Assembly (NCBI RefSeq): GCF_029893345.1
Contig: NZ_JARXVE010000003.1
Span: forward strand, 806,001-870,000
Reading direction: 5' to 3'
Source: Mycolicibacterium frederiksbergense
GTDB lineage: Bacteria > Actinomycetota > Actinomycetes > Mycobacteriales > Mycobacteriaceae
DNA: 64,000 bases
This document shows positions 24,884 through 32,669 of this stretch, in pieces (position 1 is the stretch's first letter; the number at the start of each line of letters is the position of its first letter). Under the pieces are notes generated by a model that saw nothing but the letters and a program-made list of their open reading frames with translations, was not told where the DNA came from and searched no databases. The translations under genes and the position numbers were made by a program.

Positions 24884-25225
24884 ATGACGGCGATCACGGC
24901 TGAAGCGCGACGGATCTACCGCTCGGAGATGCAAGCGGCTAGGGATGCCGGTGACGCAAAGGCCCGGTGGCGGCACCTGGAGCGGGCTCATATTGTCTCG
25001 CAACCGGATCCGTGGCTGCACACCTGTAACCATGGGGCGATGTTGGTGTTGGCGTTGCGACAACGGGACCGGCGCGAAGCGCTGGGCCAGGTGGTGCGGC
25101 TGATCGTGGCCGCGCCCGGATCTGTGACCGGGCGCTATCCGTTGGGTAATACCGGTCGCGTCGGGGCGGGTTTGATGACGCCGATGCCGATACCCCCTGA
25201 TCTGGCATCTGTGTTGACCGCATAA
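24884..25225 (+). CDS. DUF3703-family protein, probably metal-responsive
   Basis: 113 residues, soluble, with AGGAGGTAA and good spacing before ATG 24884. The segments RWRHLERAHIVSQP, HxxxMLVLALRQRDRREALGQVVRLI, GRYPLGNTG and the terminal MPIPPDL match DUF3703. Conserved histidines (in HLERAH, LHTCNH) could bind metal, but no function is established. DUF3703 genes often lie beside heavy-metal regulators or transporters; here the gene stands alone behind a CsoR-like palindrome, with no metal regulator or pump in the neighbourhood. Confidence 0.82.
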   Translation: MTAITAEARRIYRSEMQAARDAGDAKARWRHLERAHIVSQPDPWLHTCNHGAMLVLALRQRDRREALGQVVRLIVAAPGSVTGRYPLGNTGRVGAGLMTPMPIPPDLASVLTA

Positions 25226-25343
25226 AGGGCCAGCCCGAGAACTACTGCTCCCGTGTTCGTGGCGTCAGCGAGTACGACGAATGTGCCGCAGTTCCAGCAT
25301 CATTCACGACTATTCATTGGCGACGAGCGCACCCAGCATAGTG

Positions 25344-26375
25344 CTATCGGGCTGAGGGCTGCTGCTGGGTGATGCAGTGAATGCCGCCGCCTCGTTCGAA
25401 CAGCGGGCGGGCGTCGACCGTCACAACGGTGCGGCCGGGGTACTGATCGCCGAGGATGGCCGCGGCGGTCCCGTCGACCGGGTCACCGAAGCTGCACGCG
25501 ATCACCCCACCGTTGACCACCAGGTGGTTGATGTAGCTGTAGTCGACGAACCCTTCGGCATCGGTGAGGGTCGCGGGCGCCGGCATTTCGGTGATTTCCC
25601 AAGACCTGCCCGCGGCATCGTGGCTGGCCTCCAGTGCGGTGCGAATTTCTTGGCAGACAAGGTAATCCGGGTGGTTCTGATCCTGCTGGGTGTGCAGCAG
25701 CAACCGGCCTGGCGAGGTGATGGCCGCGACGATGTCGACGTGACCGCGGGTGCCGAACCGTTCGGAGTCCCGGGTGAGTCCCCGGGGTAGCCAGACCGCA
25801 TGGGTGGCCCCGATGGTGCGGGCCAGCTCGGCCTCGACCTCGGCGCGTGTCATGCCGGGGTTGCGACCGGGATCGAGTTGCACGGTCTCGGTGACCAGCA
25901 CCGTGCCCTCGCCGTCGACCTGGATACCGCCCCCCTCGTTGACCAGCGACGTGCTGATGACGGGAGTGCCGGCGAGTCCCGCGACGGTGGTACCGATCTT
26001 CTCGTCGCGGTCCCACTGTGCCCAGTCCTGGGCGCCCCAGCCGTTGAACACCCAGTCCACCGCGGCCACCGAGCCGTCGCCGTGGTGCACGAAGGTGGGG
26101 CCGATATCCCGCATCCAAGCGTCGTTGAGGGGTGCCTCGACGATCTCGATGTCCGCCGACAGGTACCGCGCGGCCGCGGTGCGCTCACCCGGATCCACCA
26201 GCATGGTCACCGGCTCGAACCCGGCTATGGCGTGCGCGACGGCCGCCCAGGCAGATCGCGCCTCGTGGTGTTCCTGTTCGTTATCGCCCAGCGAGTACCC
26301 CTGACTGGGAAACGCCATCCAGACTCGATCCTGCGGAGCCGACTCGGCCGGCATACGCATGGGTGTATCAGTCAC
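25344..26375 (-). CDS. aguA: Agmatine deiminase (peptidyl-arginine deiminase family)
   Basis: 343 residues. The guanidine-modifying fold signatures are complete: APLNDAWMRDIGPTFV near residue 85, LVNEGGGIQVDG near 145, TRGHVDIVAAI with the catalytic His near 213, and the nucleophile Cys334 in RGGGIHCITQQ. It converts agmatine to N-carbamoylputrescine and ammonia. ATG 26375; the amidase gene ends 49 bp upstream on the same strand, so they probably share a transcript. The usual partner, N-carbamoylputrescine amidase (nitrilase fold), is not adjacent; a nitrilase-fold protein is 21 kb away at 3915-4760. Confidence 0.92.
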   Translation of the reverse strand: MTDTPMRMPAESAPQDRVWMAFPSQGYSLGDNEQEHHEARSAWAAVAHAIAGFEPVTMLVDPGERTAAARYLSADIEIVEAPLNDAWMRDIGPTFVHHGDGSVAAVDWVFNGWGAQDWAQWDRDEKIGTTVAGLAGTPVISTSLVNEGGGIQVDGEGTVLVTETVQLDPGRNPGMTRAEVEAELARTIGATHAVWLPRGLTRDSERFGTRGHVDIVAAITSPGRLLLHTQQDQNHPDYLVCQEIRTALEASHDAAGRSWEITEMPAPATLTDAEGFVDYSYINHLVVNGGVIACSFGDPVDGTAAAILGDQYPGRTVVTVDARPLFERGGGIHCITQQQPSAR

Positions 26376-26423
26376 TGGTCCTCCTCGGCTGCCTTGGACA
26401 GCGGTCGAAATGCGGTTGTCGAA

Positions 26424-28145
26424 CTACGGCAGAGGCGGGGTGCGCGGGGGCACGGTGCGGCGGTTCCCGGTCGCTTCGAACGCCGCGGCCAGCGTCAACA
26501 GCGCGGTGTCGTCGTAGGCGCGGCCGGCGAAGGTGAGACCGACCGGCATACCGATGTCGGCCATCGTGCCCATCGGCACCGTCACGGTGGGAATTCCCAG
26601 GTGTCGCGGCACCAGGTTGCCGTTGGCGACCCATACGCCGTTGCGCCAGCCGAGGTCGGCCGAAGCCTCGTTGACGTCCATGTCGGCGGGACCGACGTCG
26701 GCGACGGTCGGGAAGATCACCGCGTCCAGACCGAGCCCGGTCATCCACTCCTCAAGATCGATGCGGCGGGTCTCCTCCAGCCCGCGCAGGCCCTCTTCCA
26801 GGTGCGGGATGGTGGTGAAGTCCTCGATCGGGTGTTCGCGGATGAAGTCTGGGTAGGTGGTGATGTCGTCGCCGAACCCTTCGGCACGGTCGGGCAGCGC
26901 GCCGGGCGGGTGCACCCAGATCAGGGCGCCGTCGACGTCGGCGAGCCGGTTGAGCTCCGGGTCGTCGTTGGCGCGCAGGAAGTCATCCCAGGACCACGCG
27001 GACAGATCCAGAATCTCGCGGTCAAGGAACTCTTTGCTGACCAGCCCGCGGGTGCGGACGGTGGGGGCACCCGGACGGTCACCTTCATAGTTCGACACCA
27101 CCGGGAAGTCGACGAGGACGACCTGCGCGCCGGCGGCCTCCAGGTCCGCCGTGGCCGCGTTGAACAGGTCGACGACCGACTGGCGGGTCTCGATCTTTTG
27201 TCCGGTGGCACCACCAATGCCCGGATGCTCGCTGGTCCCGGCCTCGGGGTCGGCGTTGACATACATTCTGGGAACACCGAACTTCTTGCCCGACAATGCT
27301 TTCCGGGCCGCGCTCGCATCGGCGGGCGCAAGTGCCGGGTATGACACGGGCCGCACCTCCGACGCCTTGGGGATCTCGATCCAGGTTTGCGCACGCCAGA
27401 AGTCCCCGTGGCTGTCCGGATCGTCGGCGACGATGACGTCGAGCACCTCGAGCATGTCGGCCATCGTCCGGGTGTGCGGGACCACCACGTCCATGGTGGG
27501 AACCAGCGGCCAGTTGCCCCGCACCGAGATCACCCCGCGTGACGGGGTGTAGGCGCACAGGGCATTGTTGGTCGCCGGGGCCCGCCCGCTCGACCAGGTC
27601 TCCTCACCCAGGCCGAACGCGGCGAAGCTCGCGCCGGTCGCCGTGCCCGAGCCGTTGGACGAACCCGAGCCGAATGCCGAGGTCAGAAAGTCGCCGTTGT
27701 AGGGACTCTCGGCACGCCCGTAGACGCCGCGCTGCATCCCGCCGTTGGCCATCGGCGGCATGTTGGTCAGCCCGATCAGCACCGCACCCCCAGAACGGAG
27801 ACGCTCGATGGTGAACGCGTCGCGCTGTGCCACCAGGTGTTCGAACGCATGAGCACCCGCCGCTGCGGTCAAGCCTCGCGCCAGGTAACTGTCCTTGGCG
27901 GTGTATGGGATGCCGTCGAGCGGGCCGAGCGTCTGGCCTTTGGCGCGCCGATCGTCGGAGGCTCTGGCATCGGCCAGGGCTTCGGGATTCATCACCACCA
28001 GCGCGTTGAGGCGGGGACCGTTGTGGTCATAGGCGTCGATTCGCTCCAGATAGCGTGCGACAAGCTCTTCGCTGGTCACTGATCCGTCTTGCAGCGCACG
28101 ACGCAGCCGCGCAATGTCGGCTTCCACTACTTCAAAGCGCGTCAC
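26424..28145 (-). CDS. Amidase-signature family hydrolase
   Basis: 573 residues from GTG 28145 (AGGAGAG upstream); the open frame continues to 28385 without homology. The amidase fold is clear: catalytic Lys in YTAKDSYL, the cis-Ser region FGSGSSNGSGTATGASF and the nucleophile region GEETWSSGRAPATNN. The glycine-serine loop is SSNGSG instead of the classical GGSSGG, and GEETWSSGR replaces GTDTGGSIR, so this is a divergent subfamily. It hydrolyses an amide in the cytoplasm, substrate unknown. First gene of a two-gene unit with agmatine deiminase, suggesting nitrogen scavenging from amides and guanidino compounds. Confidence 0.87.
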   Translation of the reverse strand: MTRFEVVEADIARLRRALQDGSVTSEELVARYLERIDAYDHNGPRLNALVVMNPEALADARASDDRRAKGQTLGPLDGIPYTAKDSYLARGLTAAAGAHAFEHLVAQRDAFTIERLRSGGAVLIGLTNMPPMANGGMQRGVYGRAESPYNGDFLTSAFGSGSSNGSGTATGASFAAFGLGEETWSSGRAPATNNALCAYTPSRGVISVRGNWPLVPTMDVVVPHTRTMADMLEVLDVIVADDPDSHGDFWRAQTWIEIPKASEVRPVSYPALAPADASAARKALSGKKFGVPRMYVNADPEAGTSEHPGIGGATGQKIETRQSVVDLFNAATADLEAAGAQVVLVDFPVVSNYEGDRPGAPTVRTRGLVSKEFLDREILDLSAWSWDDFLRANDDPELNRLADVDGALIWVHPPGALPDRAEGFGDDITTYPDFIREHPIEDFTTIPHLEEGLRGLEETRRIDLEEWMTGLGLDAVIFPTVADVGPADMDVNEASADLGWRNGVWVANGNLVPRHLGIPTVTVPMGTMADIGMPVGLTFAGRAYDDTALLTLAAAFEATGNRRTVPPRTPPLP

Positions 28146-28241
28146 CGGGACAACTCTCCTTTGGCGGCGATAGGCAGCTGGTGTGTTCGAGGATAGTGCG
28201 GCAGAACACCTGGCCGTCGTCGATGTGATTTCCGGCAGCTG

Positions 28242-28269
28242 TGAACCTCTCGGGCTCCGTCGGCGTACA
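28242..28269 (+). promoter_or_regulatory. ECF-type promoter, TGAACC-N16-CGTACA
   Basis: -35 TGAACC at 28242-28247 and -10 CGTACA at 28264-28269, 16 bp apart. This is the AAC/CGT architecture of ECF sigma factors and close to the promoters described for mycobacterial SigL-like factors. It sits 14 bp before the secreted-protein ATG, whose operon encodes an ECF sigma factor, so autoregulation is the simplest reading. Confidence 0.75.
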
Positions 28270-28282
28270 TAAGATCGTGAAT

Positions 28283-28744
28283 ATGAACCGGGTGAGTAGA
28301 ACTGTTGGTGCAGCGATGGTTTCGGCGGCCGTTGCTGTCGGAGTCGTGCCGATGGGTTTCGCGAACGCCGACACACCGGCCGCACCGGAGCCGATCATCG
28401 CAACGCAGAAGTCCGATCTGGGCGAGGTCGTTGTCGACGCTGAGGGCATGACGGTCTATGCGTTTGAAGGCGACACCACATCGGGCAGTGGATGTAACGA
28501 CGGTTGCCTGCAGAAGTGGCCGGTCGTTGTCGCCCCCGACCCCCTACCGGCGCAGGCGGCAGGCGTCGATGGAGTGTTGGGCGTGTACCTGCGTCCGGAT
28601 GGCACCCGGCAGTTGACGTTGAATTCGCATCCGCTCTACACCTTCGTCAACGACACCATGGCCGGGCAGCATAACGGCGTGGGGAAGCAGCTGGGCGACT
28701 CCCGGTGGGGAGTAATGCAATCTGACGGGCTTCCCCGGTACTGA
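28283..28744 (+). CDS. Secreted COG4315-type repeat protein
   Basis: 153 residues with a Sec signal peptide (cut near GFANA-DTPA). Two copies of a COG4315 unit: GEVVVDAEGMTVYAFEGD with GCNDGCLQKWPVV, then RQLTLNSHPLYTFVNDTMAGQHNGVG, ending WGVMQSDG. Members are predicted exported proteins or lipoproteins of unknown role; the Cys pair in GCNDGC could be redox-active or bind a ligand. The first residue is ATG 28283, because an ECF promoter lies just upstream. The sigma gene starts four bases after its stop, so it heads a sigma/anti-sigma operon. Confidence 0.85.
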   Translation: MNRVSRTVGAAMVSAAVAVGVVPMGFANADTPAAPEPIIATQKSDLGEVVVDAEGMTVYAFEGDTTSGSGCNDGCLQKWPVVVAPDPLPAQAAGVDGVLGVYLRPDGTRQLTLNSHPLYTFVNDTMAGQHNGVGKQLGDSRWGVMQSDGLPRY

Positions 28745-28747
28745 GCC

Positions 28748-29308
28748 GTGCCGAACCGCCCGCGGCGTCGCCGAGCTTCGGCTGCGCAGCTTGATCAAAC
28801 GGCTGACGATCGGCTGTTGACAATGCTGTACACGTTTCACGGCGACGCCGTGCGGCGGTTCATCGCCGGCCATGTGGTCGATGTACAGCACCGTGAGGAC
28901 ATCGTGCAGGAGACTTTCGCGCGGGCCTGGAAGAACATCGACCAGATCGACACGACCGACGGCAATCCTCGATCCTTCTTGTTCACCATCGCCCGCAACG
29001 TCGTCGTCGATCAATGGCGGCGACGGTCACGGCGAGGCGAAGTGCTCGTCGATACCGATATCGATATCGACACCGCGCTGCCGGGCGCGGATGATGTCAA
29101 CAAGTCGCTGGAGCGGATCGTCATCGGAGAATCGCTGCAACGGTTGTCCCCTGAGCATCGAGAGGTGGTCAGGGCGCTGTACTTCGATGACCTCACTCTC
29201 GCTCAAGCTGCAGACCGGCTCAATATTGCGGTGGGGACTGTGAAGTCACGCAGCTACTACGCGGTGCGCGCGCTGCGAGCGGTATTCGACGAGATGGGAC
29301 TACTGTGA
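28748..29308 (+). CDS. ECF RNA polymerase sigma factor (SigL-like)
   Basis: 186 residues. Region 2 is RFIAGHVVDVQHREDIVQETFARAWKNID with the usual FLFTIARNVVVDQWRRR promoter-melting part (residues about 35-100); region 4 is LQRLSPEHREVVRALYFDDLTLAQAADRLNIAVGTVKSRSYYAVRAL (about 125-172). It directs RNA polymerase to stress promoters of the TGAACC/CGT type. Its stop overlaps the anti-sigma start (GTGA), so the two are co-translated. Its own operon has a matching promoter at 28242. Confidence 0.93.
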   Translation: MPNRPRRRRASAAQLDQTADDRLLTMLYTFHGDAVRRFIAGHVVDVQHREDIVQETFARAWKNIDQIDTTDGNPRSFLFTIARNVVVDQWRRRSRRGEVLVDTDIDIDTALPGADDVNKSLERIVIGESLQRLSPEHREVVRALYFDDLTLAQAADRLNIAVGTVKSRSYYAVRALRAVFDEMGLL

Positions 29309-29952
29309 TCGACGAGCCCCACGTGCTGCTGGGCGCCTACATTCTGGGCGGTCTCGACGCCGAGGAGCGCCGACAGTTCGAGGCGCACCTCAACGAATGT
29401 GCGCAGTGCCGCGCGCAAGCAGCCGATCTAGCGCCTCTGCCGGCGCTACTGCGAAAGGCTGACCCGGCAGATCTGGAAGCCCAACCCCGAGAAGATGACG
29501 GGACGGTGCTGGATCTGCTTGAGGGGCTCGCGGCACGACGTGCTGCGGCGAAGCGCCGGATTCACCGCCGGATGGCGGTGGGCGCGTGCGCTGCGTCGCT
29601 GGTTCTTGGCGTTCTCTTCGTGGCCATCCCGCGCAGTGATCCGACACCTCCGAGTACGGGCACCTTTGTGATGAAGTCGGTAGTTGCCGCCGGCACAACT
29701 GGGTCGGTGACGCTGACGCCCAAGCCGTGGGGGACCGCAATCTCTCTCGACTTCGACCGGTTGCCAACCGACGGTATCTTCACCCTGCGAACGATGGATG
29801 ACAGTGGTGAGATGCAGCCGGCGGCGACCTGGGCGGCAACGCCGAACGGGGCGGGGGTCGTCGAAGGGGCGACATCCATTCCGACGCCGAAGTTGCGCAG
29901 GCTCAACATCGTCGACTCCAACGACACAGTCCTGGCCACTATGGAACGCTAA
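29305..29952 (+). CDS. Zinc anti-sigma factor (RslA-like)
   Basis: 215 residues from GTG 29305, four bases overlapping the sigma gene. The cytoplasmic N-terminus has the zinc anti-sigma motif HLNECAQC (Hx3Cx2C), a single transmembrane helix near residues 95-115 (MAVGACAASLVLGVLFVAIP), and an extracytoplasmic domain of about 100 residues with the fold typical of RskA/RslA. It holds the sigma factor inactive until an outside or redox signal releases it. Loss of zinc on oxidation of the two cysteines is the known mechanism for RslA. Confidence 0.92.
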   Translation: MIDEPHVLLGAYILGGLDAEERRQFEAHLNECAQCRAQAADLAPLPALLRKADPADLEAQPREDDGTVLDLLEGLAARRAAAKRRIHRRMAVGACAASLVLGVLFVAIPRSDPTPPSTGTFVMKSVVAAGTTGSVTLTPKPWGTAISLDFDRLPTDGIFTLRTMDDSGEMQPAATWAATPNGAGVVEGATSIPTPKLRRLNIVDSNDTVLATMER

Positions 29953-29972
29953 GTGGCAGACCGGGTGCGGCG

Positions 29973-30479
29973 ATGAGGAAGCGGAGGCCAGTTGTGGTGT
30001 CGGAAGGCAGTGACGGTTCTGGCCAATCGGTGACGATCGTGAGCGCCTGCCTGAGCGGTGTGCCCTGCCGATATGACGGGCGAGCTCGGCCCGACAAGGA
30101 CGTGATCGATGCCGTTTCCTCGGGACAGGCGCTGCCGCTCTGCGCCGAAGTGCTCGGTGGGCTGCCCACACCTCGGCCTGCGGCCGAGATCGTCGGTGGC
30201 GACGGCCATGACGTGCTCGACGGGCGTGCGCGAGTGGTCTCCGTGAGCGGAGACGATCTCACCGACGCGTTCATCGCCGGGGCCAAGGCGGTTGCCGACA
30301 CCGCCATCGCCCAAGGCGCGCGTCGCGCCATCCTGCAAGCCCGCAGCCCGTCGTGCGGTTGCGGATCGATCTACGACGGAACGCATTCCGGCGTCCTGCA
30401 CCCTGGCGATGGCGTCGTCGCGGCAGAACTGCGCCGCCGTGGTGTCCATGTCGAAGAACGGTCAGGCACCGCCCCTTAG
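29973..30479 (+). CDS. DUF523-family protein
   Basis: Up to 168 residues. The DUF523 signatures are VSACLSGVPCRYDG near the start and QARSPSCGCGSIYDG near residue 125; the invariant cysteines suggest a metal or sulfur role that has not been worked out. The real start may be GTG 29994 or 29997, which follow a GGAGG site, rather than ATG 29973. It lies 20 bp after the anti-sigma gene, so it could be read through from that operon. Confidence 0.85.
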   Translation: MRKRRPVVVSEGSDGSGQSVTIVSACLSGVPCRYDGRARPDKDVIDAVSSGQALPLCAEVLGGLPTPRPAAEIVGGDGHDVLDGRARVVSVSGDDLTDAFIAGAKAVADTAIAQGARRAILQARSPSCGCGSIYDGTHSGVLHPGDGVVAAELRRRGVHVEERSGTAP

Positions 30480-30512
30480 GAACGCGCGATCCTCGTCGAC
30501 CGCGAGAACTCC

Positions 30513-32651
30513 TTACGGAGCAGGCGCCACGTCGCTGCCCGACCCCTTCACCGAAGCCTTCGCGCGGTTCTCGGCCCGCACAGCCTTCTTGCCGCGCACG
30601 AACCCGGTCGCAGACACCGATGCCGACAGCAGCGCATCCTCGCCGCTGACGAACGGGTGGAATCCGACACCGGCGCCACCGCGGCCCTTCACCGGGATAT
30701 CGGCGACTTCGGTGACCTTCCAGCCCTTTTCGGAGATCGACAGAATGGCCTCACCGTTCTCGCAGGTGAGCGGCAGCGCGGCGATCACCTCATCGCCATC
30801 GCCCGCCAGCTTCACGCCGGCCACGCCGTTGCCTGCCGCGCCCTGCGGATTGACCGCGGCGGGGTCGATGCGCAGCACCTTCCCGCGTCGCGTCACCAGC
30901 GCCAGGTGAGAGCCGGGTGCCAGCACACCCGAGCGCAGCAGCCCGGTGATGTCCGGCGCCACCGGGATATCCCGGATCTTGAACGGCAGGCCATTGCCGG
31001 TGGTGAACTTGACTCGTCCGTCGGTCCACACCGCCCAACCCAGGCCCGAGGTGAGCAGCTCGCCGTGGCTGTCGGAGAACACGCCCCGGTCATCAAGACG
31101 CCAGGCCGCGTTGACTTTGCGCTCGCGCGGCCCGTCCTCGTCGGCGCCTGATGTTGTCGGGGTGGCCTCGAAGTCCAGCACGGTGCGGCGGTCGAACTCG
31201 GGGCCTTTGAACAGCTTCGCGGTCTCCACCAGCTCCCTGTCGATCACCACTCGGCGCGCATCGGGGTTGGACACCAGCTCGGTCAGCTCGGCGAATTCGG
31301 CATCCAGCTTGTCTGCCTCGGCCTGCAGCTCGATGACGTCGAGCTTGGTCAGCCGCCGCAGCTGCAGCGCGAGAACGTAATCGGCCTGTTCGGCGTCGAT
31401 GGAGAACCGTTCCTGCAAACCCTGACGGGCCTGGTCGACGGTGTCGGATCCGCGGATCACCGCCACCGCGGCATCGATGTCGAGGTGGATCTTCATCAAC
31501 CCGGCGACCAGATGACGTCGCGCGGTGACCTTCTCCAGGCGGTACTCGCTGCGGCGCAACACGACTGAATCACGCAGGTGCAGGAAAGCGCCGATCAGCT
31601 CCCGCACCGACCACCAGCGTGGCACTCGGTTTTCATCGAGGGCGACCAGACTGGCGGCGAAGGTCGATTCCAGCGGCGTCAGGGCCAGCAGCTGCTCGCG
31701 GATGTCCTCAGCCTTGTGGCCGCGTTTGGCGGTCACCACGATTCGCAGTCCGTTGCGCCGGTCGGTCAGATCGGACATGTCGGCCACGCTGGGCAGTTCC
31801 CCGGATTCGACCAGAGCCCGAATCCTGTCCTGCACAGTGTTACTGGCGACACCGGGCGGCAGTTCGGTGATGACGACGTTCTTGCCGTCGACGGTCAGCG
31901 TGCCGCGCACGGTGAACGCGCCGCGGCCGGTGGTGATGTACTCCCGCAGGCCGGCAGTGCCGACCACCGTGGACCCGCACCCCCAGTCGGGGCCGGGAAT
32001 GAGTTTCACCAACCTGTCGTCGGTCATGTTCGGGGTCTTCAGCAGCGCCCGGCAGGCGGCCATGACCTCGCGGGGATTGTGGGCCGGCACCTTGGTGGCC
32101 CAGCCCTCGGCGATGCCGACGGCGCCGTTGCACAGCAGCACTGGCCACTGCGCGGGCAGCATCACCGGTTCGGTCCATTCACCGTCGAAGGTGGGCACCA
32201 TCGTCACGGCGTGGTCAGCGAGCTCTGCGGTCAGCGCCGCACCGGGCGCGGACAACCGCATCTCGGTATATCGGTCAGCAGCGGGGATATCGCCCTGGAT
32301 GCGGGGGAATGCACCCTGTCCGTCAATGACTTTCACGCGCTGGAAGTCGGCGGCCATCAGGGCCGCGGCCCCGTACATCGATGCGCCACCGTGCGGGTGC
32401 AGGTTGCCGGTGACCGCCGAGCAGACCTTCGAGGACTTCTGCGGTTTGTTGCCGGGCAGCAGTTTCGAGTCGTACATCTGGTAGAGCAGCCGTCGCTGGC
32501 CGGGCTTGAGCCCGTCGAACGCGGACGGGATGGCGCGGTCGCTGACGCTATAGAGCGCAAACGTCAGCTGGTAGTGATTCCAGTAGTCATCGGCGCTCTG
32601 GTCGAGCACCAGGTCGGGGTTCTGTTCAGGAACATCCAGGGTGGCGATCAC
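30513..32651 (-). CDS. TopoM-like type II topoisomerase A subunit
   Basis: 712 residues, GyrA/ParC-type. The N-terminal breakage-reunion domain has SAFDGLKPGQRRLLYQMY (near 43-60), HPHGGASMYGAAALMA and the catalytic tyrosine Tyr128 in AADRYTEMRLS. The C-terminal 200 residues contain only a few beta-pinwheel blades (RVKFTTGNGLPFKIRDIPVA...) and lack a clear GyrA box. It cuts and rejoins DNA as part of an A2B2 enzyme. It is read from GTG 32651, 18 bp after the B subunit gene. The pair matches what has been described in Mycobacterium smegmatis as the atypical topoisomerase TopoN/TopoM (established knowledge, resemblance judged by eye). Confidence 0.9.
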   Translation of the reverse strand: MIATLDVPEQNPDLVLDQSADDYWNHYQLTFALYSVSDRAIPSAFDGLKPGQRRLLYQMYDSKLLPGNKPQKSSKVCSAVTGNLHPHGGASMYGAAALMAADFQRVKVIDGQGAFPRIQGDIPAADRYTEMRLSAPGAALTAELADHAVTMVPTFDGEWTEPVMLPAQWPVLLCNGAVGIAEGWATKVPAHNPREVMAACRALLKTPNMTDDRLVKLIPGPDWGCGSTVVGTAGLREYITTGRGAFTVRGTLTVDGKNVVITELPPGVASNTVQDRIRALVESGELPSVADMSDLTDRRNGLRIVVTAKRGHKAEDIREQLLALTPLESTFAASLVALDENRVPRWWSVRELIGAFLHLRDSVVLRRSEYRLEKVTARRHLVAGLMKIHLDIDAAVAVIRGSDTVDQARQGLQERFSIDAEQADYVLALQLRRLTKLDVIELQAEADKLDAEFAELTELVSNPDARRVVIDRELVETAKLFKGPEFDRRTVLDFEATPTTSGADEDGPRERKVNAAWRLDDRGVFSDSHGELLTSGLGWAVWTDGRVKFTTGNGLPFKIRDIPVAPDITGLLRSGVLAPGSHLALVTRRGKVLRIDPAAVNPQGAAGNGVAGVKLAGDGDEVIAALPLTCENGEAILSISEKGWKVTEVADIPVKGRGGAGVGFHPFVSGEDALLSASVSATGFVRGKKAVRAENRAKASVKGSGSDVAPAP

Positions 32652-32669
32652 GATGTTTCTCTATGTCTC

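Noticed and set aside
25800-27344. 514-residue open frame on the plus strand
   Set aside because: Antisense to agmatine deiminase and amidase, both with complete catalytic motifs; no domain in the frame.
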